Assembly (NCBI RefSeq): GCF_046297595.1
Contig: NZ_JBKBHT010000007.1
Span: 123,394 to 187,393, forward strand
Origin: Ferrovibrio sp046297595
Lineage (GTDB): Bacteria; Pseudomonadota; Alphaproteobacteria; Ferrovibrionales; Ferrovibrionaceae
Direction: 5' to 3'
Length of the DNA: 64,000 nt
Below are positions 44,444-55,184 of this stretch, one piece after another; the stretch's first letter is position 1; each line of letters begins with the position of its first letter. The notes beneath the pieces were generated by a model. The model was not told the DNA's origin, ran no database searches, and saw only the letters and a program-made list of their open reading frames with translations. Made by a program: the position numbers and the translations under genes.

Positions 44444-45613
44444 TCAGCCTGCCGGCAGGATCGTCTCGACCAGCCGTGACCAGTAGCTGGCGCCGATCGG
44501 CAGGATGTCATCGTTGAAGTCGTAGCGCGGGTTGTGAACCATGCAGCTGCCTTCGCCGGCACCGTTGCCGATCCAGACATAGGAACCCGGCTTCTCGCGC
44601 AGCATCCAGGCGAAATCCTCCGCGCCCATGTTGGGATTGAGGTTGCGCAGCACGTTTTCGCCGCCGACCACCATGGCCGCCGCATTGGCAGCCATCTCGG
44701 TCTCGTCGGCCGTGTTGATGGTGGGCGGATAGCGGCGCTGGTAATCCACGGTGGCGCTGGCGCCATGGGCCGCGGCGATGCCGGTCGCGATCTGCTTCAG
44801 GCGGCTTTCGATCATGTCCTGCACTTCGGGCAGGAAGGCACGCGTGGTGCCGGCGATCATCACATCTTCCGGGATCACGTTGGTAGTGTGGCCGCCCTGG
44901 ATCTGGCAGCAGCTCACCACCGCCGAATGCATCGGGTCGACATTGCGGCCGACGATGTTCTGCAAGGCCAGGATGATCTCGGCCGCGATCACCACGGGGT
45001 CGACGCCGCGATGCGGATAGGCGCCATGGGCGCCGACGCCCTTCACCTTGATCCAGAACATGTCGGCCGAAGCCATCATCGGACCGACGCGCACGGCGAA
45101 CTTGCCGACATCGATTCCGGGCATGTTGTGCATGCCGAACACGGACTCGCAGGGAAACTGGGTGAACAGGCCGTCATCCACCATCACCTTGCCCCCGGCC
45201 AGGTTCTCTTCCGCCGGCTGGAAGATGAAATGCACCGTGCCGTCGAAATTCTTCGCCTTGGCCAGGTACTGCGCAGCACCCAGCAGCATGATGGTGTGGC
45301 CGTCATGGCCGCAGCCATGCATCTTGCCCTCGTGCTTCGACTTGTGGCCGAACTCGTTCATCTCGACCAGGTCCAGCGCATCCATGTCGGCGCGCAGGCC
45401 GATGGCGCGGTTGCCCTTGCCGGCCTTCAGCGTGCCGACCACGCCGGTCTTGGCCAGGCCGCGATGCACCGGCATGCCGAAGGATTCCAGCGTCTTGGCG
45501 ACGAAATCGGCGGTGCGGTGTTCCTCGAAGGCGGTTTCGGGATGCATGTGCAGATCGCGCCGCCAGGCAGTCAGTTGGTCCTTGTTGGCAACGATCTCGT
45601 CGATCAGCTTCAT
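44444..45613 (-). CDS. M20 family amidohydrolase (N-acyl amino acid / hippurate type)
   Basis: 389-residue M20D aminoacylase-like protein: metal motif MHGCGHDGHTIMLLG, QPAEENLAGGKVMVDDG with the general-base Glu, the lid domain (about residues 185-300), and the final metal residues near GAEDFAWML. It hydrolyses N-acyl amino acids or related amides. The start MKLIDEIVANKDQL is family-typical. The gene is divergent from the DEAD-box helicase across a 165-base gap. Confidence 0.93.
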   Translation of the reverse strand: MKLIDEIVANKDQLTAWRRDLHMHPETAFEEHRTADFVAKTLESFGMPVHRGLAKTGVVGTLKAGKGNRAIGLRADMDALDLVEMNEFGHKSKHEGKMHGCGHDGHTIMLLGAAQYLAKAKNFDGTVHFIFQPAEENLAGGKVMVDDGLFTQFPCESVFGMHNMPGIDVGKFAVRVGPMMASADMFWIKVKGVGAHGAYPHRGVDPVVIAAEIILALQNIVGRNVDPMHSAVVSCCQIQGGHTTNVIPEDVMIAGTTRAFLPEVQDMIESRLKQIATGIAAAHGASATVDYQRRYPPTINTADETEMAANAAAMVVGGENVLRNLNPNMGAEDFAWMLREKPGSYVWIGNGAGEGSCMVHNPRYDFNDDILPIGASYWSRLVETILPAG

Positions 45614-45778
45614 CGGGGCTCTCCGGCTACGGAAAAAATCAGGAAATGCACGATAACCGATTGATTTTGCTGTTTCTAGCCGCTGAGTTTGGCATTGACT
45701 CAGGGGGTACGCTGTGGTCTTGTCCGCCGGCGGACGGTGCGCATCTGTGCTGACGCCGTCAAGACATTACGGAAATCC

Positions 45779-47377
<1,599 letters not shown>

Positions 47378-47478
47378 TCTCCCTGGTGCTGTCTCGGGCC
47401 TGACTCCGTGCGCCGCCCCTTGGCTGCGGCGGGCGGCTTCGTTTACAGTCCGCGACAGCAAAGCGAACGGAGCCGGCG

Positions 47479-47721
47479 ATGCAGACGATTTTCGTGATGG
47501 TGAAATGCGAGCTGGGCCGCGCCTATGACGTGGCGGTGAAGGCGGTCGAGGAAATCGAGCAGGTTTCCGAGGTGCATTCCACCTCCGGCCAGTACGATCT
47601 GATGATGAAATGCTACCTGCTCGACGGGCAGGATATCGGCCATTTCGTGGTCAACAGGCTGCAGACCATCCCCGGCGTGAAGGACACCTTCACGCTCATC
47701 ACCTTCAAGGCTTTCAGCTAA
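47479..47721 (+). CDS. Stand-alone Lrp/AsnC ligand-binding (RAM) domain protein
   Basis: 80-residue protein that is only the RAM domain of Lrp/AsnC regulators: FVMVKCELGRAYDVAVKAV, SEVHSTSGQYDLMMKCYL and the end TLITFKAFS. There is no DNA-binding helix-turn-helix. Such proteins form pentamers or decamers that bind amino acids and may modulate full-length Lrp proteins. It is about 100 bases after the helicase and convergent to the lipoprotein gene. Confidence 0.92.
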   Translation: MQTIFVMVKCELGRAYDVAVKAVEEIEQVSEVHSTSGQYDLMMKCYLLDGQDIGHFVVNRLQTIPGVKDTFTLITFKAFS

Positions 47722-47743
47722 CTTTCGGCTGAGGGCCGGAAAC

Positions 47744-48229
47744 TCAGCGGCGCTGTACCGGCGCGCGGCCCGACGAGATCGAACCGCTGCCCGACGAGGG
47801 CGACACGGTCATGTCGACCTTCGAACCATACAGCGTGCTGCGGGTGATCAGGATCGAGGCGACGCGGTCGGCATCGCCCGACAGATAGGTGAGCTGGCTG
47901 GTCTCGGCGCGCACCACGGCCACCTCTTTCCAGCCATGATTGGCCATCTGCGAACGGATGAAATCGAACATCGCATCGGCCGAGGTGTTGATGCTGTAGG
48001 ACAGCCGGCCGATCCAGCGGTCGCCTTCGCCCAGGATGATGGTGCGATCGGCATCCAGCGAATAGCCCTCAGGCAACGCGATGCCAGAAATCTGCGGCGG
48101 CGGACCGCCGGACCCGCTGCTCCCGGCATTCGCCGTGCTGCCGCCAATGTTCATGGAATTACAGCCAGCTAGCGCCAGCACGGCAACCATGACAACTACC
48201 GGAATCCTGCTGAATTGCGCCTTGCTCAT
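47744..48229 (-). CDS. Predicted lipoprotein, function unknown
   Basis: 161 residues. The N-terminal signal ends in the lipobox LALAGC, so the mature protein would be lipid-anchored at Cys. After a Gly/Ser-rich linker a small alpha/beta domain follows (YSLDADRTIILGEGDRWIGRLSYSI and MFDFIRSQMANHGWKEVAVV). Similar proteins are common in alphaproteobacteria without a known role. The start MSKAQF at 48229 is preferred over an ATG four codons earlier. Confidence 0.85.
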   Translation of the reverse strand: MSKAQFSRIPVVVMVAVLALAGCNSMNIGGSTANAGSSGSGGPPPQISGIALPEGYSLDADRTIILGEGDRWIGRLSYSINTSADAMFDFIRSQMANHGWKEVAVVRAETSQLTYLSGDADRVASILITRSTLYGSKVDMTVSPSSGSGSISSGRAPVQRR

Positions 48230-48390
48230 TGCGCTTGCCACCCCCGCGAATCGGCCAGTCTTTATTTACCATACCAGACCTCGCCCGTCGCGCTGTGACT
48301 GCGGCGGAGCCGGTCCAATACACTCGCTGCATGGTCTTGTCTCGCCGCCGAAATTATTTTAGACTTAAAACAATATTCGGGAGGGTTGGC

Positions 48391-49209
48391 GTGACGGCAC
48401 AACCGCGGGACACCACGCAGACGCAGCAGCCGCACAGGACGATGGCCTTCGCCGGTCGCCACGTGCTGGTCACCGGCGCGACCCGTGGCATCGGCTGGGC
48501 CATCGCCCAGGCCTTCGCCACCCAGGGGGCAACGCTCTCGCTCTGCGGCCGCGATGCCGAATTGCTGGAACAGCGCCGCACGGCACTGGGCGGCCGCACC
48601 GCCGCCTTTGCCGCCGACCTGACCGATGCCGCTGCTGCCGAAGCGATGGTGCGGCAGGCCATCGCTGCCAACGGCGCCATCGATATCCTGGTGAATAACG
48701 CCGGCTACGGCGCCAGCCAGCCCTTTGCGAAGATGACGGCCGAACACTGGGACCAGATGCTGGGCGTCAACCTTTCCAGCGTGTTCCACGTCACCCGTGC
48801 CGCCATCGGCGGCATGCTTGAACGCAAACAGGGTCGCATCGTCAATGTCGCCTCCACGGCCGGCCTCACCGGCTATGCCTATGTGGCCGCCTATGTGGCC
48901 GCCAAACATGGTGTGGTGGGCCTGACGCGCGCCCTGGCCCGCGAATATGCCACGCAGGGCATCACGGTGAATGCCGTCTGCCCCGGTTACGTCGATACCG
49001 AGATGACGGCCGCCACCATCGATACCATCGTGAAAAAAACCGGACGCAGCGCGGAAGACGCGCGCGCCGAACTGGCGAAAAGCAATCCGCAGGGCCGCCT
49101 GATCCGGCCCGAGGAAGTGGCCGATGCCGTGCTGTGGCTGGCCGGCGATGCGGCCGGCTCGGTGACCGGCCAGTGCATCGCGATTGCGGGGGGAGAGGTG
49201 ATGTCATGA
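48391..49209 (+). CDS. SDR family dehydrogenase of the acyl-CoA operon
   Basis: 273 residues, NAD(P)-dependent short-chain dehydrogenase: VTGATRGIGWAIAQAFA, NNAGYGASQPFAKM, catalytic Ser in NVASTAGLTG and YVAAKHGVV, and the C-terminal IAIAGGEVMS. The GTG at 48391 has GGGAGGG five bases ahead; an ATG at 48442 would give a shorter 256-residue form. First gene of the operon; its stop overlaps the MarR start. It is probably a 3-hydroxyacyl-CoA dehydrogenase in the degradation of the CoA-activated acid. Confidence 0.9.
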   Translation: MTAQPRDTTQTQQPHRTMAFAGRHVLVTGATRGIGWAIAQAFATQGATLSLCGRDAELLEQRRTALGGRTAAFAADLTDAAAAEAMVRQAIAANGAIDILVNNAGYGASQPFAKMTAEHWDQMLGVNLSSVFHVTRAAIGGMLERKQGRIVNVASTAGLTGYAYVAAYVAAKHGVVGLTRALAREYATQGITVNAVCPGYVDTEMTAATIDTIVKKTGRSAEDARAELAKSNPQGRLIRPEEVADAVLWLAGDAAGSVTGQCIAIAGGEVMS

Positions 49210-49733
49210 GCGAACTGCGCCAGCCGGCGCCCGCGCCGGCCAACGACCGCGAAACCGCGGCTACCCGCGACGACAAGCTGGAATTGCGGCTGTGGCTGCG
49301 ACTGCTCACCTGCTCCAGCCTGATCGAGCAGAATGTGCGCACGGCCCTGCGCGAGCGTTTCGATACCACCCTGCCCCGCTTCGACCTGCTGGCCCAGCTC
49401 GACCGCGCGCCGGATGGCCTGACCATGAGCGAGCTGTCGGCCCGCATGATGGTGTCCAACGGCAACATCACCGGCCTGACCGACCGGCTGGTGGAGGAAG
49501 GCCTGGTGAAGCGCACACCGTCGGCGCGCGACCGCCGCTCCAGCCATGTCAGCCTGACGCCTGCGGGCAAGAAGGCCTTCGATGCGATGACGCCGGAACA
49601 TGAAGGCTGGATCGACGCCATGATGGCGGGCCTCAGCCGCCAGGACATGCAGCAGCTGTTCCAGTTGCTGGGCCGGTTGAAACAGTCGGTGCACCAGAAC
49701 GCCGTCGAGCCGGACAAGGGAGATAAGCCGTGA
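49206..49733 (+). CDS. MarR family regulator of the acyl-CoA operon
   Basis: 175-residue MarR protein: recognition helix in LTMSELSARMMVSNGNITGLTD and wing TPSARDRRSSHVSLTPAG. It overlaps the SDR stop and the enoyl-CoA hydratase start by 4 bases each, so it is inside the operon that it probably represses. MarR regulators with aryl-CoA ligands (BadR-like, in benzoate and cyclohexanecarboxylate clusters) sit in similar places; this is an inference. Confidence 0.9.
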   Translation: MSELRQPAPAPANDRETAATRDDKLELRLWLRLLTCSSLIEQNVRTALRERFDTTLPRFDLLAQLDRAPDGLTMSELSARMMVSNGNITGLTDRLVEEGLVKRTPSARDRRSSHVSLTPAGKKAFDAMTPEHEGWIDAMMAGLSRQDMQQLFQLLGRLKQSVHQNAVEPDKGDKP

Positions 49734-50557
49734 GCAAGCTGGCCAGGGATTTCAAACCCAAGCATTTCGGCTGGTCGGTCGAGGGCAAGGTCGTCACCGT
49801 CACGCTGAACCGGCCCGAGCGCAAGAATCCGCTCACCTTCGACTCTTACGCAGAGCTGCGCGACACTTTCCGCGCGCTGAACTATGTCAGCGACGTGAAG
49901 ACGGTGGTGATCACCGGCGAGGGCGGCAATTTCTGCTCCGGCGGCGACGTGCACGAGATCATCGGCCCGCTGGTGAAAATGAAAGAGTCCGGCGACATGG
50001 CCGGGCTTCTGGCCTTCACCCGCATGACCGGCGACCTGGTCAAGGCCATGCGCCACTGCCCGCAGCCCATCATCGCCGCCATCGACGGCGTCTGTGCCGG
50101 GGCCGGCGCAATCCTTGCCATGGCGTCCGACCTGCGGATCGGCACCCCGCGCACCAAGACCGCCTTCCTGTTCACCCGCGTCGGCCTGGCCGGCGCCGAT
50201 ATGGGTGCCTGCAACATCCTGCCGCGCATCATCGGTTCGGGCCGCGCCGCCGAATTGCTTTATACCGGCCGCAGCATGAGCGCTGAGGAAGGCGAGCGCT
50301 GGGGCTTCTACAACCGGCTTGTGGCACCCGAACAGGTGCTGGATGAAGCCAAGGCGCTGGCCCAGGAGCTGAGCGACGGGCCTACCTTCGCCCATGGCAT
50401 CACCAAAACCTGCCTGCATCAGGAATGGTCGATGGACCTGGATGCCGCCATCGAGGCCGAGGCCCAGGCGCAGGCAATCTGCATGCAGACCCAGGATTTC
50501 GCCCGCGCCTACCATGCCTTCGTGGCCAAGCAGAAACCCGTCTTCGAGGGCAATTGA
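49730..50557 (+). CDS. Enoyl-CoA hydratase/isomerase
   Basis: 275-residue crotonase-fold enzyme: VTLNRPERKNPLTFDSY, oxyanion motif GEGGNFCSGGDVHEI, and IIAAIDGVCAGAGAILAMA. Unlike short-chain hydratases it carries a longer helical insert (IIGPLVKMKESGDMAGLL), as in hydratases of aromatic-CoA clusters. It overlaps the MarR gene by 4 bases and precedes the acyl-CoA dehydrogenase by one base. It probably hydrates an unsaturated ring or chain acyl-CoA. Confidence 0.92.
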   Translation: MSKLARDFKPKHFGWSVEGKVVTVTLNRPERKNPLTFDSYAELRDTFRALNYVSDVKTVVITGEGGNFCSGGDVHEIIGPLVKMKESGDMAGLLAFTRMTGDLVKAMRHCPQPIIAAIDGVCAGAGAILAMASDLRIGTPRTKTAFLFTRVGLAGADMGACNILPRIIGSGRAAELLYTGRSMSAEEGERWGFYNRLVAPEQVLDEAKALAQELSDGPTFAHGITKTCLHQEWSMDLDAAIEAEAQAQAICMQTQDFARAYHAFVAKQKPVFEGN

Positions 50558-50558
50558 G

Positions 50559-51758
50559 ATGGCCGATACCAGCTATCTGACCTGGCCCTTCTTTGAGGAT
50601 CGTCATCGTCTGCTGGCGAAAAACCTGCAAGCCTGGGCGAAGCAGCATGCCGCTCATCACGACGAGCATGAGGATATCGACGCAATCTGTCGCGGCTTCG
50701 TGAAGCAGCTCGGCCGCGACGGCTTCCTCGGCCTCACCGTGCCGAAGGATGGCGGCGGCACGCTGGAGAAGCTGGAGGTGCGCTCACTGGCACTGGCCCG
50801 AGAGATCCTGGCCTATCATCACGGCCTGGCCGATTTCGCCTTCGTCATGCAGGGGCTGGGCTCAGGCCCGATCAGCCTGTTCGGCACACCCGAACAGAAA
50901 CAGCGCTGGCTGCCCGGCGTGGCGCGCGGCGACAGGATCGCGGCACTGGCCATGTCGGAACCCGATGCCGGCTCGGATGTGGCGAATGTCAGCACCGTCG
51001 CGGTGCCGGATGGGCAAGGCTATCGCCTGAACGGTGTGAAGACCTGGATTTCCAATGGCGGCATCGCCGACCAGTATACGGTGGTCGCCCGCCTGGGTGA
51101 CGCACCGGGAGCCAAAGGCCTCGCCGTCTTCGTGGTCGAGGCCGGCACGCCCGGCTTCAGCGTACCCGAACGCATCGACGTGATCGCGCCGCATCCGCTC
51201 GGCCGCCTGGAATTCAGGGATTGCGTGGTGCCGGCCGGCAACCTGATCGGCCAGCCGGGGGAAGGCTTCAAGATCGCCATGAGCAACCTGGATGTCTTCC
51301 GCTCCACCGTTGGCGCGGCGGCGCTGGGTTTTGCAAGACGTGCGCTGGACGAGGCGTTGCATCGCGTGCACGAGCGTCGCGTGTTCGACCAGAAGCTGGC
51401 CGATTACCAGCTCACCCAGGCCAGGATCGCCGACATGGCCACCGAGATCGATGCCTCGGCCCTGCTGATCTACCGCGCCGCCTGGACCAAGGACATGGGC
51501 GCCGCCCGCGTCACCCGCGAGGCCTCGATGGCCAAGATGTATGCCACCGAAGCGGCGCAGCGCGTGATCGATTCCGCCGTGCAGCTCTGGGGCGGCCTGG
51601 GCGTGACCAAGGGCAACATGGTGGAAAGCCTGTATCGCGAGGTTCGCGCCTTGCGCATCTACGAAGGTACTACCGAGATCAACAAGCTGGTGATCGCCGG
51701 CCAAACCTATGCCGCCTGGGCCGCCGAGAAGACCCAAGAATCTGGTAACCGGGCATGA
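50559..51758 (+). CDS. Acyl-CoA dehydrogenase
   Basis: 399-residue flavoprotein: middle domain AALAMSEPDAGSDVANVS and KTWISNGGIADQYTVVAR, C-terminal VQLWGGLGVTKGNMVESLYR and RIYEGTTEINKLVI, where the Glu lies at the base position. The ATG at 50559 begins one base after the hydratase stop, and its stop overlaps the OYE start by 4 bases. It removes two hydrogens from the acyl-CoA; electrons pass to ETF, which is not encoded nearby. Confidence 0.94.
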   Translation: MADTSYLTWPFFEDRHRLLAKNLQAWAKQHAAHHDEHEDIDAICRGFVKQLGRDGFLGLTVPKDGGGTLEKLEVRSLALAREILAYHHGLADFAFVMQGLGSGPISLFGTPEQKQRWLPGVARGDRIAALAMSEPDAGSDVANVSTVAVPDGQGYRLNGVKTWISNGGIADQYTVVARLGDAPGAKGLAVFVVEAGTPGFSVPERIDVIAPHPLGRLEFRDCVVPAGNLIGQPGEGFKIAMSNLDVFRSTVGAAALGFARRALDEALHRVHERRVFDQKLADYQLTQARIADMATEIDASALLIYRAAWTKDMGAARVTREASMAKMYATEAAQRVIDSAVQLWGGLGVTKGNMVESLYREVRALRIYEGTTEINKLVIAGQTYAAWAAEKTQESGNRA

Positions 51759-53227
51759 AAATCCTCGAACCGCTGGCGCTGAACGGAATCACCCTGCCCA
51801 ACCGCATCGCGGTGCCGGCGATGGTGACGCGCCTGTCGGGCGAGGACGGCTTCGTCAACCAGCCGATCATCGACCGCTACGTGCGTTACGCCCAGGGCAA
51901 TGTCGGCCTGATCGTGGTGGAAGCCACGGCGGTACATTCCAACAAGTCCGGCCCGCTGCTGCGCCTGTCGGACGACGAATTCATCCCCGGCCACCGCGAA
52001 CTGGTGAACCAGGTGCATGCCACCTCGGACAGCAAGGTGGTGCCGCAGATCATCCATTTCCTGAAAGTCGCCCGCTCGGGCTGGCGCCAGACCATCGACA
52101 GCTTAAGTCCCGAGGATATCGAACGCATCATCGACCAGTTCGGCCAGGCCGCCGCCCGCGCACGCCAGGCCGGCTATGACGGCGTCGAGCTGCATTCGGC
52201 CCATGCCTATACGCTGTCGTCCTTCCTCTCGCGCCGCAATCCGCGCCGCGACGAGTATGACGGCCGCACGCTGGAAGGTCGGCTGGCCATGTTCGGCCGC
52301 GTGATGGCCAGCGTGCGCAAACATGCCGGCAGCGACTGGACCGTGGGCGTGCGCTTCCTGGCCGAAGAGGCTATCAAGGAAGGCTACACGGTGGAGGATG
52401 CCAAGCTGATCGCCCTGCGCATGGCGCAGCTCGGCGTGGATTACATCTCGCTGTCGGTCGGCGGCAAGTTCGAGGATGCGGTGCATCGCGAGGGCCAGCC
52501 GCTCTATCCCTACACCGGTTACTCCGGCGACCGCTGCATGCCCGGCGACTGGTATCCGCCCCTGCCGCATGCCCATCTGGCGGCAAGCGTGAAGCAGTAT
52601 ATCAACGCCAAGGGCTATACCGTGCCGGTGATCTCGGCCGGCAAGATCAGCGATCCCGATGATGCCGAGCGCCTGCTGCAGACCGGCCAGGCCGACATGA
52701 TCGGCATGGCGCGCCAGCTGCTGGCCGATCCCGACTGGCCGAAGAAGGTGGCGCAGGGTCGCGCCGACCAGATCGTGCGCTGCATCTACTGCAACGTCTG
52801 CAAGCAGCTCGACGAGAATTTCAAGGAAGTGACCTGCTTCCTCTGGCCCAAGGGCGTGAACCAGGCGCCGCCGGATGCCACCGACGGCCTCGGGCCGCGC
52901 TGGCCCGAGGGCGGCGCCGGCCTGACCGCCACGGTCGAACGCGGCATCGTGAAACTGAGCTGGAAAAAAGCCGAGGCCGGCGCCTCGCCGATTGCCGGCT
53001 ACAATGTCTACCGCGCCGAGGATGACAGCGCCGCCCGCGTCACCGAAGCCGTGAAATCGGCCAAGCATACCGACAAGATGGTACTGGGCGGCCTGCGCTA
53101 TACCTATTACGTCCGCGCCCACGATGCGGCCGGACGCGCGACACCGCCGTCAGATGCGGTGCGTATCGACTTCCCCGTCCCGATCGCCGAACCCGCCTCT
53201 CCCCATTCCGAGGTGCATCATGCATAG
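51755..53227 (+). CDS. Old-yellow-enzyme oxidoreductase with C-terminal fibronectin-III-like domain
   Basis: 490 residues. Residues 1-340 form an OYE TIM barrel (LEPLALNGITLPNRIAVPAM, active-site histidines 147 and 150 in ELHSAHAYTL, RRNPRRDEYDG). Cysteines 343, 346, 349 and 361 match the FeS site of dienoyl-CoA-reductase-type OYEs. The usual C-terminal FAD/NADPH domain is missing; instead residues about 386-475 read as a fibronectin type III fold (VKLSWKKAEAG, IAGYNVYRAED, YTYYVRAHDAAGRATPPSD). Related operons for anthraniloyl-CoA or salicylyl-CoA have the OYE fused to an FAD monooxygenase. Its role is probably ring or enoyl reduction on a CoA thioester. Confidence 0.85.
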   Translation: MKILEPLALNGITLPNRIAVPAMVTRLSGEDGFVNQPIIDRYVRYAQGNVGLIVVEATAVHSNKSGPLLRLSDDEFIPGHRELVNQVHATSDSKVVPQIIHFLKVARSGWRQTIDSLSPEDIERIIDQFGQAAARARQAGYDGVELHSAHAYTLSSFLSRRNPRRDEYDGRTLEGRLAMFGRVMASVRKHAGSDWTVGVRFLAEEAIKEGYTVEDAKLIALRMAQLGVDYISLSVGGKFEDAVHREGQPLYPYTGYSGDRCMPGDWYPPLPHAHLAASVKQYINAKGYTVPVISAGKISDPDDAERLLQTGQADMIGMARQLLADPDWPKKVAQGRADQIVRCIYCNVCKQLDENFKEVTCFLWPKGVNQAPPDATDGLGPRWPEGGAGLTATVERGIVKLSWKKAEAGASPIAGYNVYRAEDDSAARVTEAVKSAKHTDKMVLGGLRYTYYVRAHDAAGRATPPSDAVRIDFPVPIAEPASPHSEVHHA

Positions 53228-54848
53228 GTTCGAGCCTTCCGCTCATATCGACACGTTTGCCCGCGACCATCTGCCGCCGCAGGACCAGTGGCCGGTGATG
53301 CTGTGGGATACCCTGCCGGAACTGAAGGCCTACCCAAAGCGCATGAACTGCGCCCGCGAGTTGCTGGACAAGCAGGCGGCGATCCATGGCAACCGGCCGG
53401 TCATCTATTACAACGACGAGGTCTGGACCTATTCCCGCCTGCTGGAAACCGCCAACCGCATCGCCCATGTGCTGGTGCAGGATCTGGGCGTGAAGCCGGG
53501 CAACCGCGTATTGCTGCGTTCGCCCAACAATCCGATGTATGTCGCCTGCTGGTTCGCGGTGATGAAGGTGGGCGCCATCGCGGTGGCCACCATGCCACTG
53601 TATCGCTGGCGCGAACTAACCTTCATGACCGAGAAGGCCGAGATCGAGCTGGCGATCTGCGACTGGCGCCTGCGCGACGAGATGGAAACCACGCTGAAGG
53701 AATCCAAGAACCTCAAGCGTGCCGTCTATTTCTATCAGGATGGCGAGGGGTCGCTGGAAAGCCTGATGGCCGACAAGCCGTCGGAGTTCGAGACCCTGGA
53801 CACCGCCTGGGACGATGTCTGCCTGATCGCCTTCACCTCGGGCACCACCGGTCCGGCCAAGGGCTGCATGCATTTCCATCGCGACGTGATGGCGATCTGC
53901 GACACCTTCAACCGCTATGTGCTGCGGCCGACCAAGGATGACATCTTCACCGGTTCGCCGCCGCTGGCCTTCACCTTCGGGCTGGGCGCGCTGGTCACCT
54001 TCCCCATGCATGTCGGGGCCAGCACCGTGCTGGTCGAGCAGTACAACCCGCAGAAGATGCTGGAGACGATCCAGCAGAAGAAGGTCACCATCCTGTTCAC
54101 CGCGCCGACCGCCTATCGCGCGATGACCGACATGGTGAAGGATTACGACATCTCCTCGCTCAAAAAAGGCGTCTCGGCCGGTGAGACTTTGCCGCTGCCG
54201 GTCTGGCAGGGCTGGTATGACGCCACCGGCGTGAAACTCATTGATGGTCTGGGCGGCACCGAGATCCTGCACATCTTCATCACCTCCGAAGGCGACGGCA
54301 TCCGCCCCGGCGCCACCGGTAAACCGATCCCTGGCTATGAAGCGGCGATCTTTGATAAGGACGGCAATCGCGCACCACCCGGCACGGTGGGGCGGCTGGC
54401 GATCCGCGGCCCGGTCGGCTGCCGCTATCTCGACAATCCGGAACGTCAGAAAGCCTATGTGCAGAATGGCTGGAACTTCACCGGCGACGCCTACCTGTGC
54501 GATGAGGGCGGCTATTACTGGTATCAGGCCCGCGCCGACGACATGATCATCTCGGCCGGCTACAACATTTCCGGCCCCGAGGTAGAAGCCGTGCTGATGC
54601 TGCATCCGCTGGTACAGGAATGCGCGGTGATCGGCGCGCCCTGCCCCGAACGCGGCCAGATCGTGAAGGCCTATGTGGTGCTGCGCGACAAATCCAAGGC
54701 CGGGGCGGAAACCGCGAAGGTCCTGCAGGATTTCGTGAAGGCCGAGATCGCACCCTACAAGTATCCGCGCGCCATCGAGTTCATAGACACCCTGCCGCGC
54801 ACCGAAACCGGCAAGGTACAGCGCTTTGTGCTGCGCCAGCGAAACTAA
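53220..54848 (+). CDS. Benzoate/2-aminobenzoate-CoA ligase-like acyl-CoA synthetase
   Basis: 542-residue AMP-forming ligase: AMP motif FTSGTTGPAKGCMHFHRD, GLGGTEILHIFI, the hinge region RADDMIISAGYNISGPEVE, and the catalytic Lys in PRTETGKVQRF. The layout follows aromatic acid ligases of the benzoate/anthranilate type rather than fatty acid ligases. The ATG at 53220 overlaps the OYE end by 8 bases and has GAGGTG ahead. It activates the imported acid to its CoA ester, the entry step of the operon. The exact acid is unknown. Confidence 0.87.
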   Translation: MHRFEPSAHIDTFARDHLPPQDQWPVMLWDTLPELKAYPKRMNCARELLDKQAAIHGNRPVIYYNDEVWTYSRLLETANRIAHVLVQDLGVKPGNRVLLRSPNNPMYVACWFAVMKVGAIAVATMPLYRWRELTFMTEKAEIELAICDWRLRDEMETTLKESKNLKRAVYFYQDGEGSLESLMADKPSEFETLDTAWDDVCLIAFTSGTTGPAKGCMHFHRDVMAICDTFNRYVLRPTKDDIFTGSPPLAFTFGLGALVTFPMHVGASTVLVEQYNPQKMLETIQQKKVTILFTAPTAYRAMTDMVKDYDISSLKKGVSAGETLPLPVWQGWYDATGVKLIDGLGGTEILHIFITSEGDGIRPGATGKPIPGYEAAIFDKDGNRAPPGTVGRLAIRGPVGCRYLDNPERQKAYVQNGWNFTGDAYLCDEGGYYWYQARADDMIISAGYNISGPEVEAVLMLHPLVQECAVIGAPCPERGQIVKAYVVLRDKSKAGAETAKVLQDFVKAEIAPYKYPRAIEFIDTLPRTETGKVQRFVLRQRN

Positions 54849-55184
54849 GGCTTGAGAGGTGTTGCATGCAGAATAGTGCTTGCGACACCTCGAACCGGCA
54901 TTATAGTACCTGCAAGAACATCAGAATTCAGAAGGGGCAACGAGGGGGTTCGTGCGATATACGCACTATTTTGCCGTATCATCGAGCGACGAATTTTCGC
55001 TGCACCGCAATAAGCCTTTGATGGCGCTCATGCGGCCCAGGCCGCGCGGGACACCGAACAAAGGCATGCAGTAGAGTGCGTAACGGGGCATGCGCGCCAT
55101 CCGGCGGGCAGACCGGTATTGAGGCAACAACGGCATCCCGGCAATCAGTGCGGGGACCGCAAGGGTAATGAGGGAGGCCCGACC
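54849..55184. other. Gene-free region with promoter elements before the second Liv importer
   Basis: 336 bases without a convincing gene. It contains a candidate promoter (54880-54907), an imperfect repeat ATAGTGCTTGC/ATAGTACCTGC (near 54874 and 54904), and an inverted pair GATATACG (54956) and CGTATCATC (54975). The rest holds no recognisable domain on either strand. Confidence 0.55.
54880..54907 (+). promoter_or_regulatory. Candidate sigma70 promoter of the Liv importer genes
   Basis: TTGCGA (54880-54885), a 16-base spacer and TATAGT (54902-54907). The position, 278 bases before the binding-protein start, and the flanking inverted repeat make it a plausible regulated promoter. Confidence 0.5.
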
